From: Endomicrobium sp.
Lineage (GTDB): Bacteria > Elusimicrobiota > Endomicrobiia > Endomicrobiales > Endomicrobiaceae
Length of the DNA stretch: 27,024 nucleotides
Assembly (NCBI GenBank): GCA_031278115.1
Contig: JAITKZ010000063.1
Location: forward strand, 1-27,024
Reading direction: 5' to 3'
Positions within the stretch are counted from its first letter, which is position 1; every line of letters begins with the position of its first letter. A program made the translations under genes and the position numbers. The notes under the pieces are model-generated. The model saw only the letters and a list, made by a program, of their open reading frames with translations, ran no database searches and was not told the origin of the DNA. Below are positions 1-8,404 of the stretch, piece after piece.

Positions 1-168
1 CATATAATTTTCCTTTTAGTCGGACCTGTTGAAGTTGCTGGACAACATTTGAAGGCTTTGTCAAGAATCTCAAGATTGTTTAAAGATAAATTTTTAAGAC
101 AAGCCATAAAAGAAGCTAAAACTACACAAGAAGTAGTAAAGCTTATACAGCAGGAGGATGCTTATTGA
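1..168 (+). CDS. PTS EIIA domain protein, fructose/nitrogen type (PtsN-like), C-terminal part
   Basis: The window opens inside this gene; 55 residues and the stop codon are visible. The visible part reads LLVGPVEVAGQHLKALSRIS followed by a helical tail, which is the usual C-terminal end of the PTS_EIIA_2 (fructose/Ntr) domain. The phospho-histidine would lie upstream of the window and cannot be checked. The TGA stop shares one base with the ATG of hprK (TGATG), so the two genes are translationally coupled. In many diderm bacteria a ptsN-type EIIA sits next to hprK and rapZ and works in regulation rather than sugar uptake; that role is inferred here from context. Confidence 0.85.
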   Translation, partial: HIIFLLVGPVEVAGQHLKALSRISRLFKDKFLRQAIKEAKTTQEVVKLIQQEDAY

Positions 169-1070
169 TGACTATGGACGTAGACGTTCTTATTAAAGAA
201 AAGGGCAGGGTTTTCAAATTCAAACTGTTAGCCGGCAAAGGCGGTATCTGTAGGTGTATTAGGGTGCCTGATATAAACAGACCTGGTCTTGCTTTAGCTG
301 GTTTCTTAGAACATTTTCCATATGAGCGTATACAGGTTATAGGCATAACAGAATATACATATTTTAGTCATTTGGATAATGATTCGCAGATAGAAGTGTT
401 GACTAAAATTTTTTCAAATGAAAAAGCTGTAGCTTGTATTTTAACTAGAGATTTAGCACCTACAGACGCTATGCTTAAAGTTTTTTCTGATTTAGATGTA
501 CCTCTTTTGAAGACGACTTTAAGGGCTTCTCCTTTCACTAGTGATTTAAATTATTACTTAGACAATAAGCTTGCGCCTTCAATTAAAATACACGGTGTTA
601 TGGTGAATGTCTATGGACTTGGAGTTTTAATTGCAGGAAAATCTGGGATAGGGAAATCAGAATGCGTACTTGAACTTGTTAAAAGGGGACACAAATTTAT
701 TGCTGATGATATAGTTAATATAAAGAAACTTTCTTCGGGAAAATTTTTAACAGGAAGCGGTTTAGAGATTATGAAGTATTTGATAGAAGTAAGAGGTATA
801 GGAATTATAGACATTAAAGAACTTTTTGGTGTAGGAAATATTTTAAATGAGTCCAAAATTGAGTTAGTTATAAAGCTTGAAGAATGGGACCAGCTTAAAA
901 AGTATGATAGAATCGGGATTGACGATTATTATGTAGAGTATTTAGGTGTTGAGGTTCCTGAGATTACAATTCCTGTTGCACCCGGCAGAAATCTTGCCAT
1001 TCTAATTGAGACAGCAAGTTTAAATCAAAGGCTAAGAAACAAGGGGCATCCCTCCCCGCTAAAGCACTAG
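168..1070 (+). CDS. hprK: HPr kinase/phosphorylase, C-terminus altered by frameshifts
   Basis: HprK phosphorylates and dephosphorylates HPr at Ser46, linking PTS state to regulation. The Walker A motif GKSGIGKS is near residue 157, after the family segment IHGVMVNVYGLGVL. The HprK signature EVRGIGIIDI and the PVAPGRNLAILIE block are both present, so the catalytic core looks intact. The start is ATG 168, ten bases after AGGAGG at 152-157; TTG at 165 is an alternative. The reading frame ends in KGHPSPLKH. A normal-looking tail is recoverable downstream in two other frames: AKALDL at 1058-1075 and LRQELNNQ plus a TAG at 1078-1104. This suggests two small indels, one in the C-rich run at 1050-1057 and one in the A run at 1075-1077. 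The restored stop would lie three bases before rapZ. The protein as read is about 12 residues shorter than that reconstruction. Confidence 0.9.
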   Translation: MTMDVDVLIKEKGRVFKFKLLAGKGGICRCIRVPDINRPGLALAGFLEHFPYERIQVIGITEYTYFSHLDNDSQIEVLTKIFSNEKAVACILTRDLAPTDAMLKVFSDLDVPLLKTTLRASPFTSDLNYYLDNKLAPSIKIHGVMVNVYGLGVLIAGKSGIGKSECVLELVKRGHKFIADDIVNIKKLSSGKFLTGSGLEIMKYLIEVRGIGIIDIKELFGVGNILNESKIELVIKLEEWDQLKKYDRIGIDDYYVEYLGVEVPEITIPVAPGRNLAILIETASLNQRLRNKGHPSPLKH

Positions 1071-1107
1071 ATCTAAATTGCGTCAAGAACTAAACAATCA
1101 ATAGTCC

Positions 1108-2010
1108 ATGACTAAATTATATATAATTTCAGGTATGTCTGGAGCAGGCAAGAGTCAGTCGCTCAAAATTTTTGAAGATTTTGGGTTTGTTTGTGTTGAT
1201 AATATGCCTGTTGAGATGATTGTTAATTTTATAGATATATGTGTAAAGGACTCCAAAAAATATAAAAACATCGCGATAGGCATAGACTCCCGAGCTGGAG
1301 AACATCTTTCCGGATTCAAAAATTTTCTTGCAGTTCTAAAGAACAAAAAAATCAGTTATAAAATTATTTTTTTTACAGCTTCTGATGATATTATTCTAAG
1401 ACGTTATTCGGAAACTCGCCACCACCATCCTAGCGGCAAATCAGTTTCTGAAGGAATAAAGCAGGAAAGAAAAATACTAGATAATATTTTTAGCGTTGCC
1501 GATGAGGTTATTGACACTTCAAATCTTACAATAGGAGAGTTGAAAAAAGTAATTTCAGTTCTTGTTGATATTAAACAATTTGAAAAAAAATATTTAAATA
1601 TTTCAGTCGTATCTTTCGGCTATAAATACGGCGTTCCAAACGACGCAGATATAGTTTACGATGTACGTTTTATAACAAACCCTAATTATGTCCACGAATT
1701 AAAGTATAAAACAGGTCGCGACAAATCTGTTCAAAGATATATAGAAAAACATAAAGAATTTAAAGTATTTTTTAAAGAATTTTCAAAACTTATTGAAAGT
1801 ACTTTACCAGGGTACATAAATGAAGGAAAGAGTTACTTAACTATTGCAATAGGATGTACTGGGGGACGTCATAGATCTGTTTTTACGGCTGAAAAGCTAG
1901 CAGCTTTTTTGAAAAGCAGAAAATACAAGGTAAAGCTTAGCCACAGAGACATTCTGAGAGGTTGTAATAATGGAAAATTAATAGCTGGAACTTATAAGAA
2001 GGTCACATGA
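1108..2010 (+). CDS. rapZ: RNase adapter / P-loop nucleotide-binding protein RapZ (YvcJ family)
   Basis: This is a 300-residue member of the RapZ/YvcJ family (usual length about 285-295). Residues 9-16 form the P-loop GMSGAGKS. The block DVRFITNPNYVHEL in the middle and the C-terminal IGCTGGRHRSV and SHRDI motifs are diagnostic. In E. coli RapZ guides RNase E to a small RNA controlling glucosamine-6-phosphate synthase. In other bacteria the role is less defined, so only the family assignment is firm. No clear ribosome-binding site precedes ATG 1108; translation may depend on coupling with hprK, whose reconstructed stop lies just upstream. The gene ends in ATGA shared with the following EIIA gene. 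The tail after SHRDI is somewhat longer than usual. Confidence 0.92.
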   Translation: MTKLYIISGMSGAGKSQSLKIFEDFGFVCVDNMPVEMIVNFIDICVKDSKKYKNIAIGIDSRAGEHLSGFKNFLAVLKNKKISYKIIFFTASDDIILRRYSETRHHHPSGKSVSEGIKQERKILDNIFSVADEVIDTSNLTIGELKKVISVLVDIKQFEKKYLNISVVSFGYKYGVPNDADIVYDVRFITNPNYVHELKYKTGRDKSVQRYIEKHKEFKVFFKEFSKLIESTLPGYINEGKSYLTIAIGCTGGRHRSVFTAEKLAAFLKSRKYKVKLSHRDILRGCNNGKLIAGTYKKVT

Positions 2011-2432
2011 TTAAAATTATTGTAGCAGCTCCTTGTGATCTAGCTTTTGAGTTTGTAGATGCTACTGTGGCTATATCTGGTAATCAACCTAATCTTTATT
2101 TTGTTGCACTTGAGGTAAACGACAATTTGGAACAGATGCGTTTACGTATTTTTACTCTTCTAAGAAAAGTAAGTGATAAATACGGTGCTTTGGTTCTTGC
2201 CGATATGTTTGGAGGCACTCCTTGCAATGCTTCTATTCGCGCTTGCGCAGATTTGAAAGGTATAGATTTAAAATTTGAAGTTATTTCAGGGGTAAATCTT
2301 CCAATGATACTGTCTGCTGTAATGTTAAGCAAAACAGATATAAATTTGTCTGAACTTGCTAATAATGTATTGATTAATGGACAAAAAAGTATAGTAAATA
2401 TAAGAAAAGTATTAGAAGAATCTTCAGGTTAA
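2007..2432 (+). CDS. PTS mannose-family EIIA-like protein lacking the phospho-histidine
   Basis: The 141-residue protein matches the EIIA-Man domain over its full length: an N-terminal beta strand, the DMFGGTPCNAS block near residues 69-79 and the VISGVNLPMIL block near residue 95. Family members carry the phosphorylated histidine in a THG-type motif at residue 9 or 10. Here that place reads AAPCD, with proline (CCT) at residue 9, and the whole protein contains no histidine. A single A-to-C change would turn a CAT His codon into CCT. The frame is otherwise open, so this looks like an early-stage loss of function or a protein kept for a non-transfer role. ATG 2007 overlaps the rapZ stop (ATGA), and AAGAAGG lies just upstream. 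It should not be able to pass phosphate from HPr to EIIB. Confidence 0.85.
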   Translation: MIKIIVAAPCDLAFEFVDATVAISGNQPNLYFVALEVNDNLEQMRLRIFTLLRKVSDKYGALVLADMFGGTPCNASIRACADLKGIDLKFEVISGVNLPMILSAVMLSKTDINLSELANNVLINGQKSIVNIRKVLEESSG

Positions 2433-2450
2433 TTATAGAGGGAAACCATA

Positions 2451-2972
2451 ATGCCCATAGTTTTGATCAGAATTGATGACAGATTAGTACACGGTCAAAT
2501 AGTGCAATGTTGGCTTAAAAATTTTAATGTAGATACTGTTTTAGTTGTTTCGGATTCAGCCGCAAATGATAAAACACAGCAGATTCTTATGGGGATGGCT
2601 TTGCCTAGTTTTATAAGGCTTGATGTGAAGACTCTTAAAGATGCGGCAGCTTCACTACTTAGTGGAGAATACAACAAAGAAAATATTATAGTTTTAGTTA
2701 CTCAGCCATCAGATGTTGTGTATATGTTGGATAGAGGTTTAAAAGTCAAATCTTTAAATATTGGTGGAATGCATTTTATATCAGGCAAAAAACAGATAAT
2801 GGAGAATATATGTGTGAATAATGAAGATATTGAGACTTTAAAGCAAATATACTCTAGGGGAATTGAAATAGAAGGCAGAGTTCTTCCAGATGATGAAAAA
2901 AAAAGATATTATGCATATACTAAAAAAAAGAACATCAGACCATTTGTGAGGAAGACAAATGAGCAAAGTTAA
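2451..2972 (+). CDS. PTS mannose/fructose/sorbose-family EIIB component
   Basis: EIIB takes phosphate from EIIA and passes it to the sugar carried by EIIC/EIID, in the cytoplasm. The 173-residue length is normal for a free-standing domain. The phosphorylation motif RIDDRLVHGQ is intact, with His14 as the phospho-acceptor. The later block SLNIGGMHF and the C-terminal GRVLPDDEKK are family features. AGAGGG precedes ATG 2451. The stop lies 14 bases inside the next (GH57) gene, so the two are coupled. The gene itself looks undamaged, but its upstream partner lacks its histidine and its membrane partners are frameshifted. Its sugar is unknown. Confidence 0.9.
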   Translation: MPIVLIRIDDRLVHGQIVQCWLKNFNVDTVLVVSDSAANDKTQQILMGMALPSFIRLDVKTLKDAAASLLSGEYNKENIIVLVTQPSDVVYMLDRGLKVKSLNIGGMHFISGKKQIMENICVNNEDIETLKQIYSRGIEIEGRVLPDDEKKRYYAYTKKKNIRPFVRKTNEQS

Positions 2973-4955
2973 GTTTATTTTTTGTACCCACAATCATCAG
3001 CCTATTGGGAATTTTGATTGGATTTTTGAGAAGGCTTGTCGCATGGCATATAAGCCTTTTATGGATATTATGCTAAGCCATTCAAAAATAAAATGGAATA
3101 TGCATGCCAGCGGAATGATTTGGGAATATTTTGAGAAGGAACATCCTGATTATATAAAAAATGTAAAAAAACTTGTGGATATTGGAAATCTTGAAATATT
3201 ATCAGGAGGATATTATGAGCCGTTGATGGCTTCAATTCCCGACAGAGATAAGTTAGGACAAATAAATAGGCTCACCAAGTACATAAAAAAACTTTTGATT
3301 GTAAAGAAACCAAAGGAATTTGGTTTGCTGAAAGAGTATGGGAACCAGGCATGGCAAAAATCTTGTCTGAGAGTGGCGGTGAATATACCGTCTTGGATGA
3401 CTCTCATTTTATCGCAGCAGGTATGGATGCAGAAATGTTAAGTGGATATTATACTACTGAAGATGAAGGATATAATCTTAATATTTTCCCGATAAGCAAA
3501 AAAAATGAGATATTTAATCCCTTTTGGGATACTTGAGGATGTACTAGAATATTTCAAGAGACTTGTAAAAGAAAATCCGCGGACAGATTCTGTTGTAGTT
3601 ATGGCTGATGATGGAGAAAAGTTTGGGATGTGGCCGACAACATACAAACATGTTTATGAAAATGAATGGCTTGAAAAATTTTTAACGGCTTTAGAAGAAA
3701 ACTCTGATATTGTTGAGACGACAACCTTTTCGGAAATTTTAAAGACAAAAAAGTCTTCGGGCAGAGTGTATTTGCCATGTTCTTCGTATGACGAAATGGC
3801 AGAATGGACTTTGCCTGCTGAAGCACAACAATCTTTTGAAAATGTTTTGGAAAAATATAAGTACGACAATGAAGGAAAGAGATTCCTGTCCGGTGGCTTC
3901 TGGAGAAATTTTTTGACGAAATATGAAAAAGCAAATAACCTGCATAAAAAAATGATTTACGTGAGTGAGAAAATTGAAAATTTTTGGAACATAATAAGCG
4001 CCGTAGTGAAAAGGCTATACGTGACTTGTATGCTGGGCAGTGTAATTGTGCTTACTGGCACGGAGTTTTTGGCGGTTTGTATTTGCCTCATTTAAGAAAC
4101 GCTGTTTACAGCATGTTGTTAAAGGCAGAGGAATTTTATAATAGAAGTATGCTTAGAAGGGCGTCTTGGGACGTTTTTAAGTTTCATCATAATTTGCTTG
4201 ACGTTTTGACAAGGAGATATGAATCTTATCATAAAAAACTTAAAAATAATTCTGGAAAAATGTTTCTTATAAATAACGTTGATTCACAAGTTTATAATAT
4301 ACATAGCGATTTAATAGGAGTGAAGGAAATGGACATTGATAAGTACTTGGTGTATGACAAATATAAAAGAGCGTCGTTAATAGACCATTTCTTTACAAAT
4401 AACGTAACGTATGAAGAATGTATGTTTGATAGTTATGAAGAAAAGGGTGATTTCTTTGCAGGGGAGTACAAATCTCAGATAAGGCATAACAGAAAATTTT
4501 TAAAAAAGAATTCAAGACTCGTCCTTTTCAGATACGGAAAAGTTGATGGTAAAGATGTTAAAGTTACAAAAGAGATTTCTACTAATCTGAACGGTTATGG
4601 TGTTAAATACGAAATAAAGAATAATTCAAATGAAAATTTAGACATTTGTTTTGCTCCAGAACAGATTTTTGCATTTACATCAAAAAGCGGAGATGATTCT
4701 TCGGTTCTAAAAAATGTTGATATATGGAAAAGATACGATAGTTATTTAAATATGGAAATTGAAGTAAAATTCTCTGAAAAAAGTGAAGTTTTTGTTTATC
4801 CTATTGAAACTGTTTCAAATTCAGACAATGGATTTGAGAAAACTTATCAAGGAACTGTTGTGATGCCTCTTGTAAAATTTTTGATCAATCCGCATGAAAT
4901 TAAAACTTTTTCTTTTACTACAAGTGCAAATTTAAAGAAACAAAAGGGATTATAA
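2959..4955 (+). pseudogene. GH57 family 4-alpha-glucanotransferase/alpha-amylase, three frameshifts
   Basis: Joined across three frame changes this reads as a full-length GH57 enzyme of about 665 residues, close to the roughly 660-residue Thermococcus 4-alpha-glucanotransferase. GH57 landmarks appear in order: THNHQP near residue 10; GNLEILSGGYYEP near 77-89; GIWFAERVWEP with the likely nucleophile Glu codon at 3330-3332; MADDGEKFGMWP with the acid/base Asp in the pair at 3607-3612; and YWHGVFGGLYLPHLR from the beta-rich C-terminal region. Frame changes occur at A7 3285-3291 (one A missing), A8 3498-3505 (one A extra) and T5 3981-3985 (one T missing). Every catalytic motif survives in one frame or another, so decay is recent, or the indels are sequencing errors or are bypassed by slippage. 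GAGG near 2949 serves ATG 2959. It sits inside a PTS operon, suggesting a role in glucan or glycogen metabolism. Confidence 0.85.
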
Positions 4956-4959
4956 AATT

Positions 4960-5599
4960 GTGAATATTTTTCTTGTTTCTTTTATCGGAGCATTGTGCAG
5001 CGCGGATATAACAGCTTTTGGACAGTTTATGATTTATCGACCTATATTTTGCGCTCCGATTATTGGTTTTTTCAGGCGATGTGATTACAGGTCTTTGTAT
5101 AGGGATTATATCAGAATTATTTTGGATAAAAAGTATTCCTATGGGAGTAGCTGTTATTATAGACGTTTCAATGATAGGTATTTTATCTACTTTTTGGGCA
5201 TGTGCGTATTTCCCAGGGTTTAAAGATGCAGCAATTTTAAGCATACTTTTAGCTATTCCTTTTGCTTATTTATGTAGATGGATTGATATATTAGGGAGAA
5301 AGCTTAATGTTAAAATAATGCATTGGGTAGAAGACGGCATTAAAGATGTCAAAAATTGGTGTATAGAAATTGGTATTTGGTCAGGATTACTGTTTTTTCT
5401 TTTGAGGGCTTTTTTGTTTTATTTATTTGCTATTGCAATTGGAGGCAAACTACTTTGTGATATTTGTGCAGAATTACCGAAATATGTTTTATCGGGATTA
5501 ACGAAAGCATGGTATTTATTTCCAGTGGCAGGTTTTGGAGTGCTGTATAATTTAACTAATATGAGAGCTTTATTGCTGAGGAATTCCAGAAATGATTAA
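4960..5599 (+). pseudogene. PTS mannose-family EIIC membrane permease, frameshifted
   Basis: EIIC forms the sugar channel of mannose-class PTS systems together with EIID. The first frame (GTG 4960, with AAGGGA at 4944-4949) reads through ITAFGQFMIYRPIFCAPIIG, typical of the EIIC N-terminus. It then degenerates after a T run at 5067-5072. From about 5069 a second frame gives the expected continuation SGDVITGLCIGIISELFWIK and several more hydrophobic helices to the stop at 5599. One extra T in the run explains the shift. The repaired protein would be about 212 residues, a little short for the family (about 250). Without rescue only the first helix or so would be made. The stop overlaps the EIID start by eight bases. 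Confidence 0.8.
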
Positions 5600-6375
5600 A
5601 CTGTATTCTAGAATTTTCATAAGAAGTTTTTTCCTACAGTCATTATGGAATTATGAGCGAATACAAAATATAGGCTTTGTTTTTATATTAAGACCATTTT
5701 TTGACATACTTTACAGTGTAGAAAAAGAGAAAAAGGAAGCTCTTTTAAGACACGTAGGATATTTTAATACTCAACCGTATATGGTTGGTATGATAGTAGG
5801 AATAATTGCCAACATGGAAAAAGAAATAGCCAAGTTAGAGCCAGCTAATCGCGGAGAAATAATACGCGATATGAAGAGAGTTAAAAGCAATATGTCAGGT
5901 CCTCTTGCAGCTATAGGCGAGCCTTTTTTCTATGGAGATCTTAGAACTATGTTATCATTTTTGACTATCTTTATAATGGTTATACTCTCTACTAATTTAG
6001 AAAAGTATATTATTTTAGCGCCAATTGTTTTTATATTGCTTTATAATTTTTTACATTTAGGAACGAGAATTTCTCTTTTATACGAAGGGTTCAAATATTG
6101 TGGTAATAATATGAAAACTTTAGTTCATTTTAACTCACTGTCAGAGACTATTCGTTTGGGAGTCTTTATAATGTTTCTTGCAACTTTTTCTTTATATTTA
6201 GCTGTTTTTGGGTTTAGTAACGAAGGGAGACTTTTCAATTCAGGCTATATTGATTTATTTGTATATATAGTGGTCTTTTTATTTTCGGTTTTTTGCAACA
6301 AGTAAATTTGGGACTTTATTTTCTATGTTTTCTGTTTTAATTATATGCATAATAATATCTGTTTTAGGAATATAA
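5592..6375 (+). pseudogene. PTS mannose-family EIID membrane component, late frameshift hiding the last helix
   Basis: The main frame (5592-6305, 237 residues) carries EIID landmarks: IRSFFLQSLWNYERIQNIGF, the RHVGYFNTQPYMVG block, the SGPLAAIGEPFFYGDLR block (Gly-Pro-Leu-Ala normally followed by Gly-Ile-Gly-Asp) and C-terminal hydrophobic helices. It stops abruptly at 6303-6305 inside a helix. In the +1 frame the sequence continues as ATSKFGTLFSMFSVLIICII and ends at TAA 6373-6375, immediately before the ptsH start. That is what an EIID C-terminal helix should look like. One extra T in the run at 6289-6294 explains the break. The Ala-Ile-Gly-Glu variant of the usual GIGD motif may be another sign of relaxed selection. 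Confidence 0.75.
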
Positions 6376-6377
6376 AA

Positions 6378-6641
6378 ATGAAAGAAAAAATTATAGTTGT
6401 TTCAAATAAAGCGGGGTTACATGCAAGACCTGCTGCAACTCTTGTGCAGATTCTGAGTAAATATCAATCAGTCGTTAAAATTTTAAAAGATGATTTTGAG
6501 GTTGATGCTAAAAGTGTAATGGGTGTTATGGCATTAGCAGCTGCTTGCGGGAGCAAACTAAAATTCATTGCAGATGGTCCTGATGAATACGAAACTATTG
6601 CTGCTATAGAAAATTTGTTTAATTCAAAATTTGGCGAATAG
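6378..6641 (+). CDS. ptsH: Phosphocarrier protein HPr
   Basis: HPr carries phosphate from Enzyme I to EIIA proteins through His15 and is regulated by HprK at Ser46. The 87-residue length is normal. KAGLHARPAA places His15 and the adjoining Arg17 correctly, and VDAKSVMGVMAL gives Ser46, so both phosphorylation sites are intact. ATG 6378 has AGGAA at 6366-6370, seven bases upstream, which favours it over an in-frame start at 6345. It follows the reconstructed EIID stop by two bases and precedes ptsI by eight. With hprK upstream, this HPr is equipped for regulatory phosphorylation as well as transfer to the PtsN-type EIIA at the window start. Confidence 0.96.
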   Translation: MKEKIIVVSNKAGLHARPAATLVQILSKYQSVVKILKDDFEVDAKSVMGVMALAAACGSKLKFIADGPDEYETIAAIENLFNSKFGE

Positions 6642-6649
6642 GGATTAAT

Positions 6650-8404
6650 ATGTTTGTTGATAGAGATATAGTTCTAAAAGGTATTGCTGCGTCTCCAGGG
6701 ATTGCCATAGGAAAAGTTTTTCTTCTAGAAGAAGAAGATTTTTGTTTCATTCGCGAAGAAATTCCCAAATCTTTTAGAGAAACCGAAAGAAAACGGTTTG
6801 ATGACGCTATAGAAAAAACTAGAAGTGAATTCATGGGTACATATGACAGAATTAATGAAGTTCTTGGTGGAAATTATGCCCATATAGCAGACGTCCATCT
6901 TTTGATTTTAGATGATCCTACATTAAAAAAAGATGTATATAAACTTATTGCTGACGGTGTCAATGCTGAATATGCTCTTTTTAAAGTTCTTGATAAGATT
7001 ATTCGTTCTTTTGAGAATATAAATGATAGCTTTTTCAAAGAAAGAAAAGCTGATATTCAAGATGTAGGCAAAAAAGTTCTTGCAAATCTTTTTGGCAAAA
7101 AAGGAAAAAATCTTGAAAGAGTAGATGAAGAATTTATTATTATCGCAAACAATTTGACGCCGGCTGAGACAGTATCCGTTAGAGGAAAAAAGATTACAGG
7201 ATTTGCTACGGATGTTGGTGGAAAGACTTCTCATACAGCGATTATAGCGCGAGGGCTTGCTATACCTGCTGTAGTAGGGCTTAAAAATATATCTTCGCTT
7301 GTTAAAACCGGCGAAACAATAATAATTGATGGCGATAAAGGCGAAGTTGTATTAAACTCCTCGTCCAAAACTTTGCTGTATTACAAAAATAAATATGATT
7401 TACAATTGTCAAGAATAGTAGAGTTAGAAAAACTTAAAAATTTAACGTCAGAAACTACAGATAAACACAAGATTTTTATTTTTGCCAATATTGACCATTC
7501 GGATGAAGTACCGCTTATTTTGAATAAGGGAGCAGTGGGCATAGGACTCTACAGAACAGAAACAATATATTTTAATCGCAATTCTATCCCTACAGAACAG
7601 GAGCATTTTGATACATATTCTAAAGTAGTACAACAAATATCGCCTTATGCCATTACAATAAGAACGTTTGATTTGGGAGGCGATAAACTTACTAAAACGG
7701 GAGTATTAAATCTAGGTTTTGAATCTAATCCGTTTTTGGGGTTAAGATCTATAAGATTGTGTCTTAAATATCCTAAAATATTTATAAGCCAGTTAAGAGC
7801 TATCTTAAGAGTTTCTGTTTTAGGAAAAGTAAAATTAATGTATCCAATGATTTCAGGTCTTGACGAAGTAAGAGCCGCAAATTCTATTCTTGACAAAGTG
7901 AAAGAAGATTTAAGAAAAGAAAACATAAAGTTTGATGAAAATATGGAAGTTGGCGTTATGATAGAAGTACCATCAGCTGTAGCAGTGATTGATTCCATTG
8001 CAAAAGAAGTAGATTTTGTATCAATAGGAACTAATGATTTGATACAATATACACTAGCGGTGGACAGAGTTAACGAAAACGTTGCCTATTTATATGATCC
8101 TATGCATCCAGCAATTTTGAGGTTTATAAAAAGTATTATTGACGAAGGTCATAAAGCTGGAATAAAAGTTGCTATGTGTGGAGAAATGGCAGGAGAGCCA
8201 AAGTACACGCCTGTTATTTTAGGTATGGGTCTTGATGAATTTAGCGTATCTCCGTCGCAAATTGCGCCAATTAAAAAAATAGTAAGAAATATGTCCTTTG
8301 TGGATTGTAAAACTATGACGGATAAAGTTTTAAAATTAGAGGATAGCAAGTCAATTTTAAAAGAGATTGATTTGTTTTATGAAGCAAGAGGTATAAATGC
8401 TTAA
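6650..8404 (+). CDS. ptsI: PTS Enzyme I (phosphoenolpyruvate-protein phosphotransferase)
   Basis: Enzyme I uses PEP to phosphorylate itself and then HPr in the cytoplasm. At 584 residues it has normal length. The N-terminal HPr-binding domain is followed by the swivelling domain with GGKTSHTAIIARG, where His195 is the phospho-histidine. The C-terminal PEP-binding barrel has GLYRTE, the TIRTFDLGGDK block, the SIGTNDLIQYTLAVDR signature and the catalytic Cys510 in VAMCGEMAG. No frame damage is seen, in contrast to the sugar-specific genes upstream. AGGGA near 6640 serves ATG 6650. The stop overlaps the next start by eight bases. Confidence 0.97.
   Translation: MFVDRDIVLKGIAASPGIAIGKVFLLEEEDFCFIREEIPKSFRETERKRFDDAIEKTRSEFMGTYDRINEVLGGNYAHIADVHLLILDDPTLKKDVYKLIADGVNAEYALFKVLDKIIRSFENINDSFFKERKADIQDVGKKVLANLFGKKGKNLERVDEEFIIIANNLTPAETVSVRGKKITGFATDVGGKTSHTAIIARGLAIPAVVGLKNISSLVKTGETIIIDGDKGEVVLNSSSKTLLYYKNKYDLQLSRIVELEKLKNLTSETTDKHKIFIFANIDHSDEVPLILNKGAVGIGLYRTETIYFNRNSIPTEQEHFDTYSKVVQQISPYAITIRTFDLGGDKLTKTGVLNLGFESNPFLGLRSIRLCLKYPKIFISQLRAILRVSVLGKVKLMYPMISGLDEVRAANSILDKVKEDLRKENIKFDENMEVGVMIEVPSAVAVIDSIAKEVDFVSIGTNDLIQYTLAVDRVNENVAYLYDPMHPAILRFIKSIIDEGHKAGIKVAMCGEMAGEPKYTPVILGMGLDEFSVSPSQIAPIKKIVRNMSFVDCKTMTDKVLKLEDSKSILKEIDLFYEARGINA

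Noticed and set aside
3599..3945. Overlapping minus-strand frames inside the GH57 gene
   Set aside because: They are antisense shadows of a gene with clear GH57 motifs on the plus strand.
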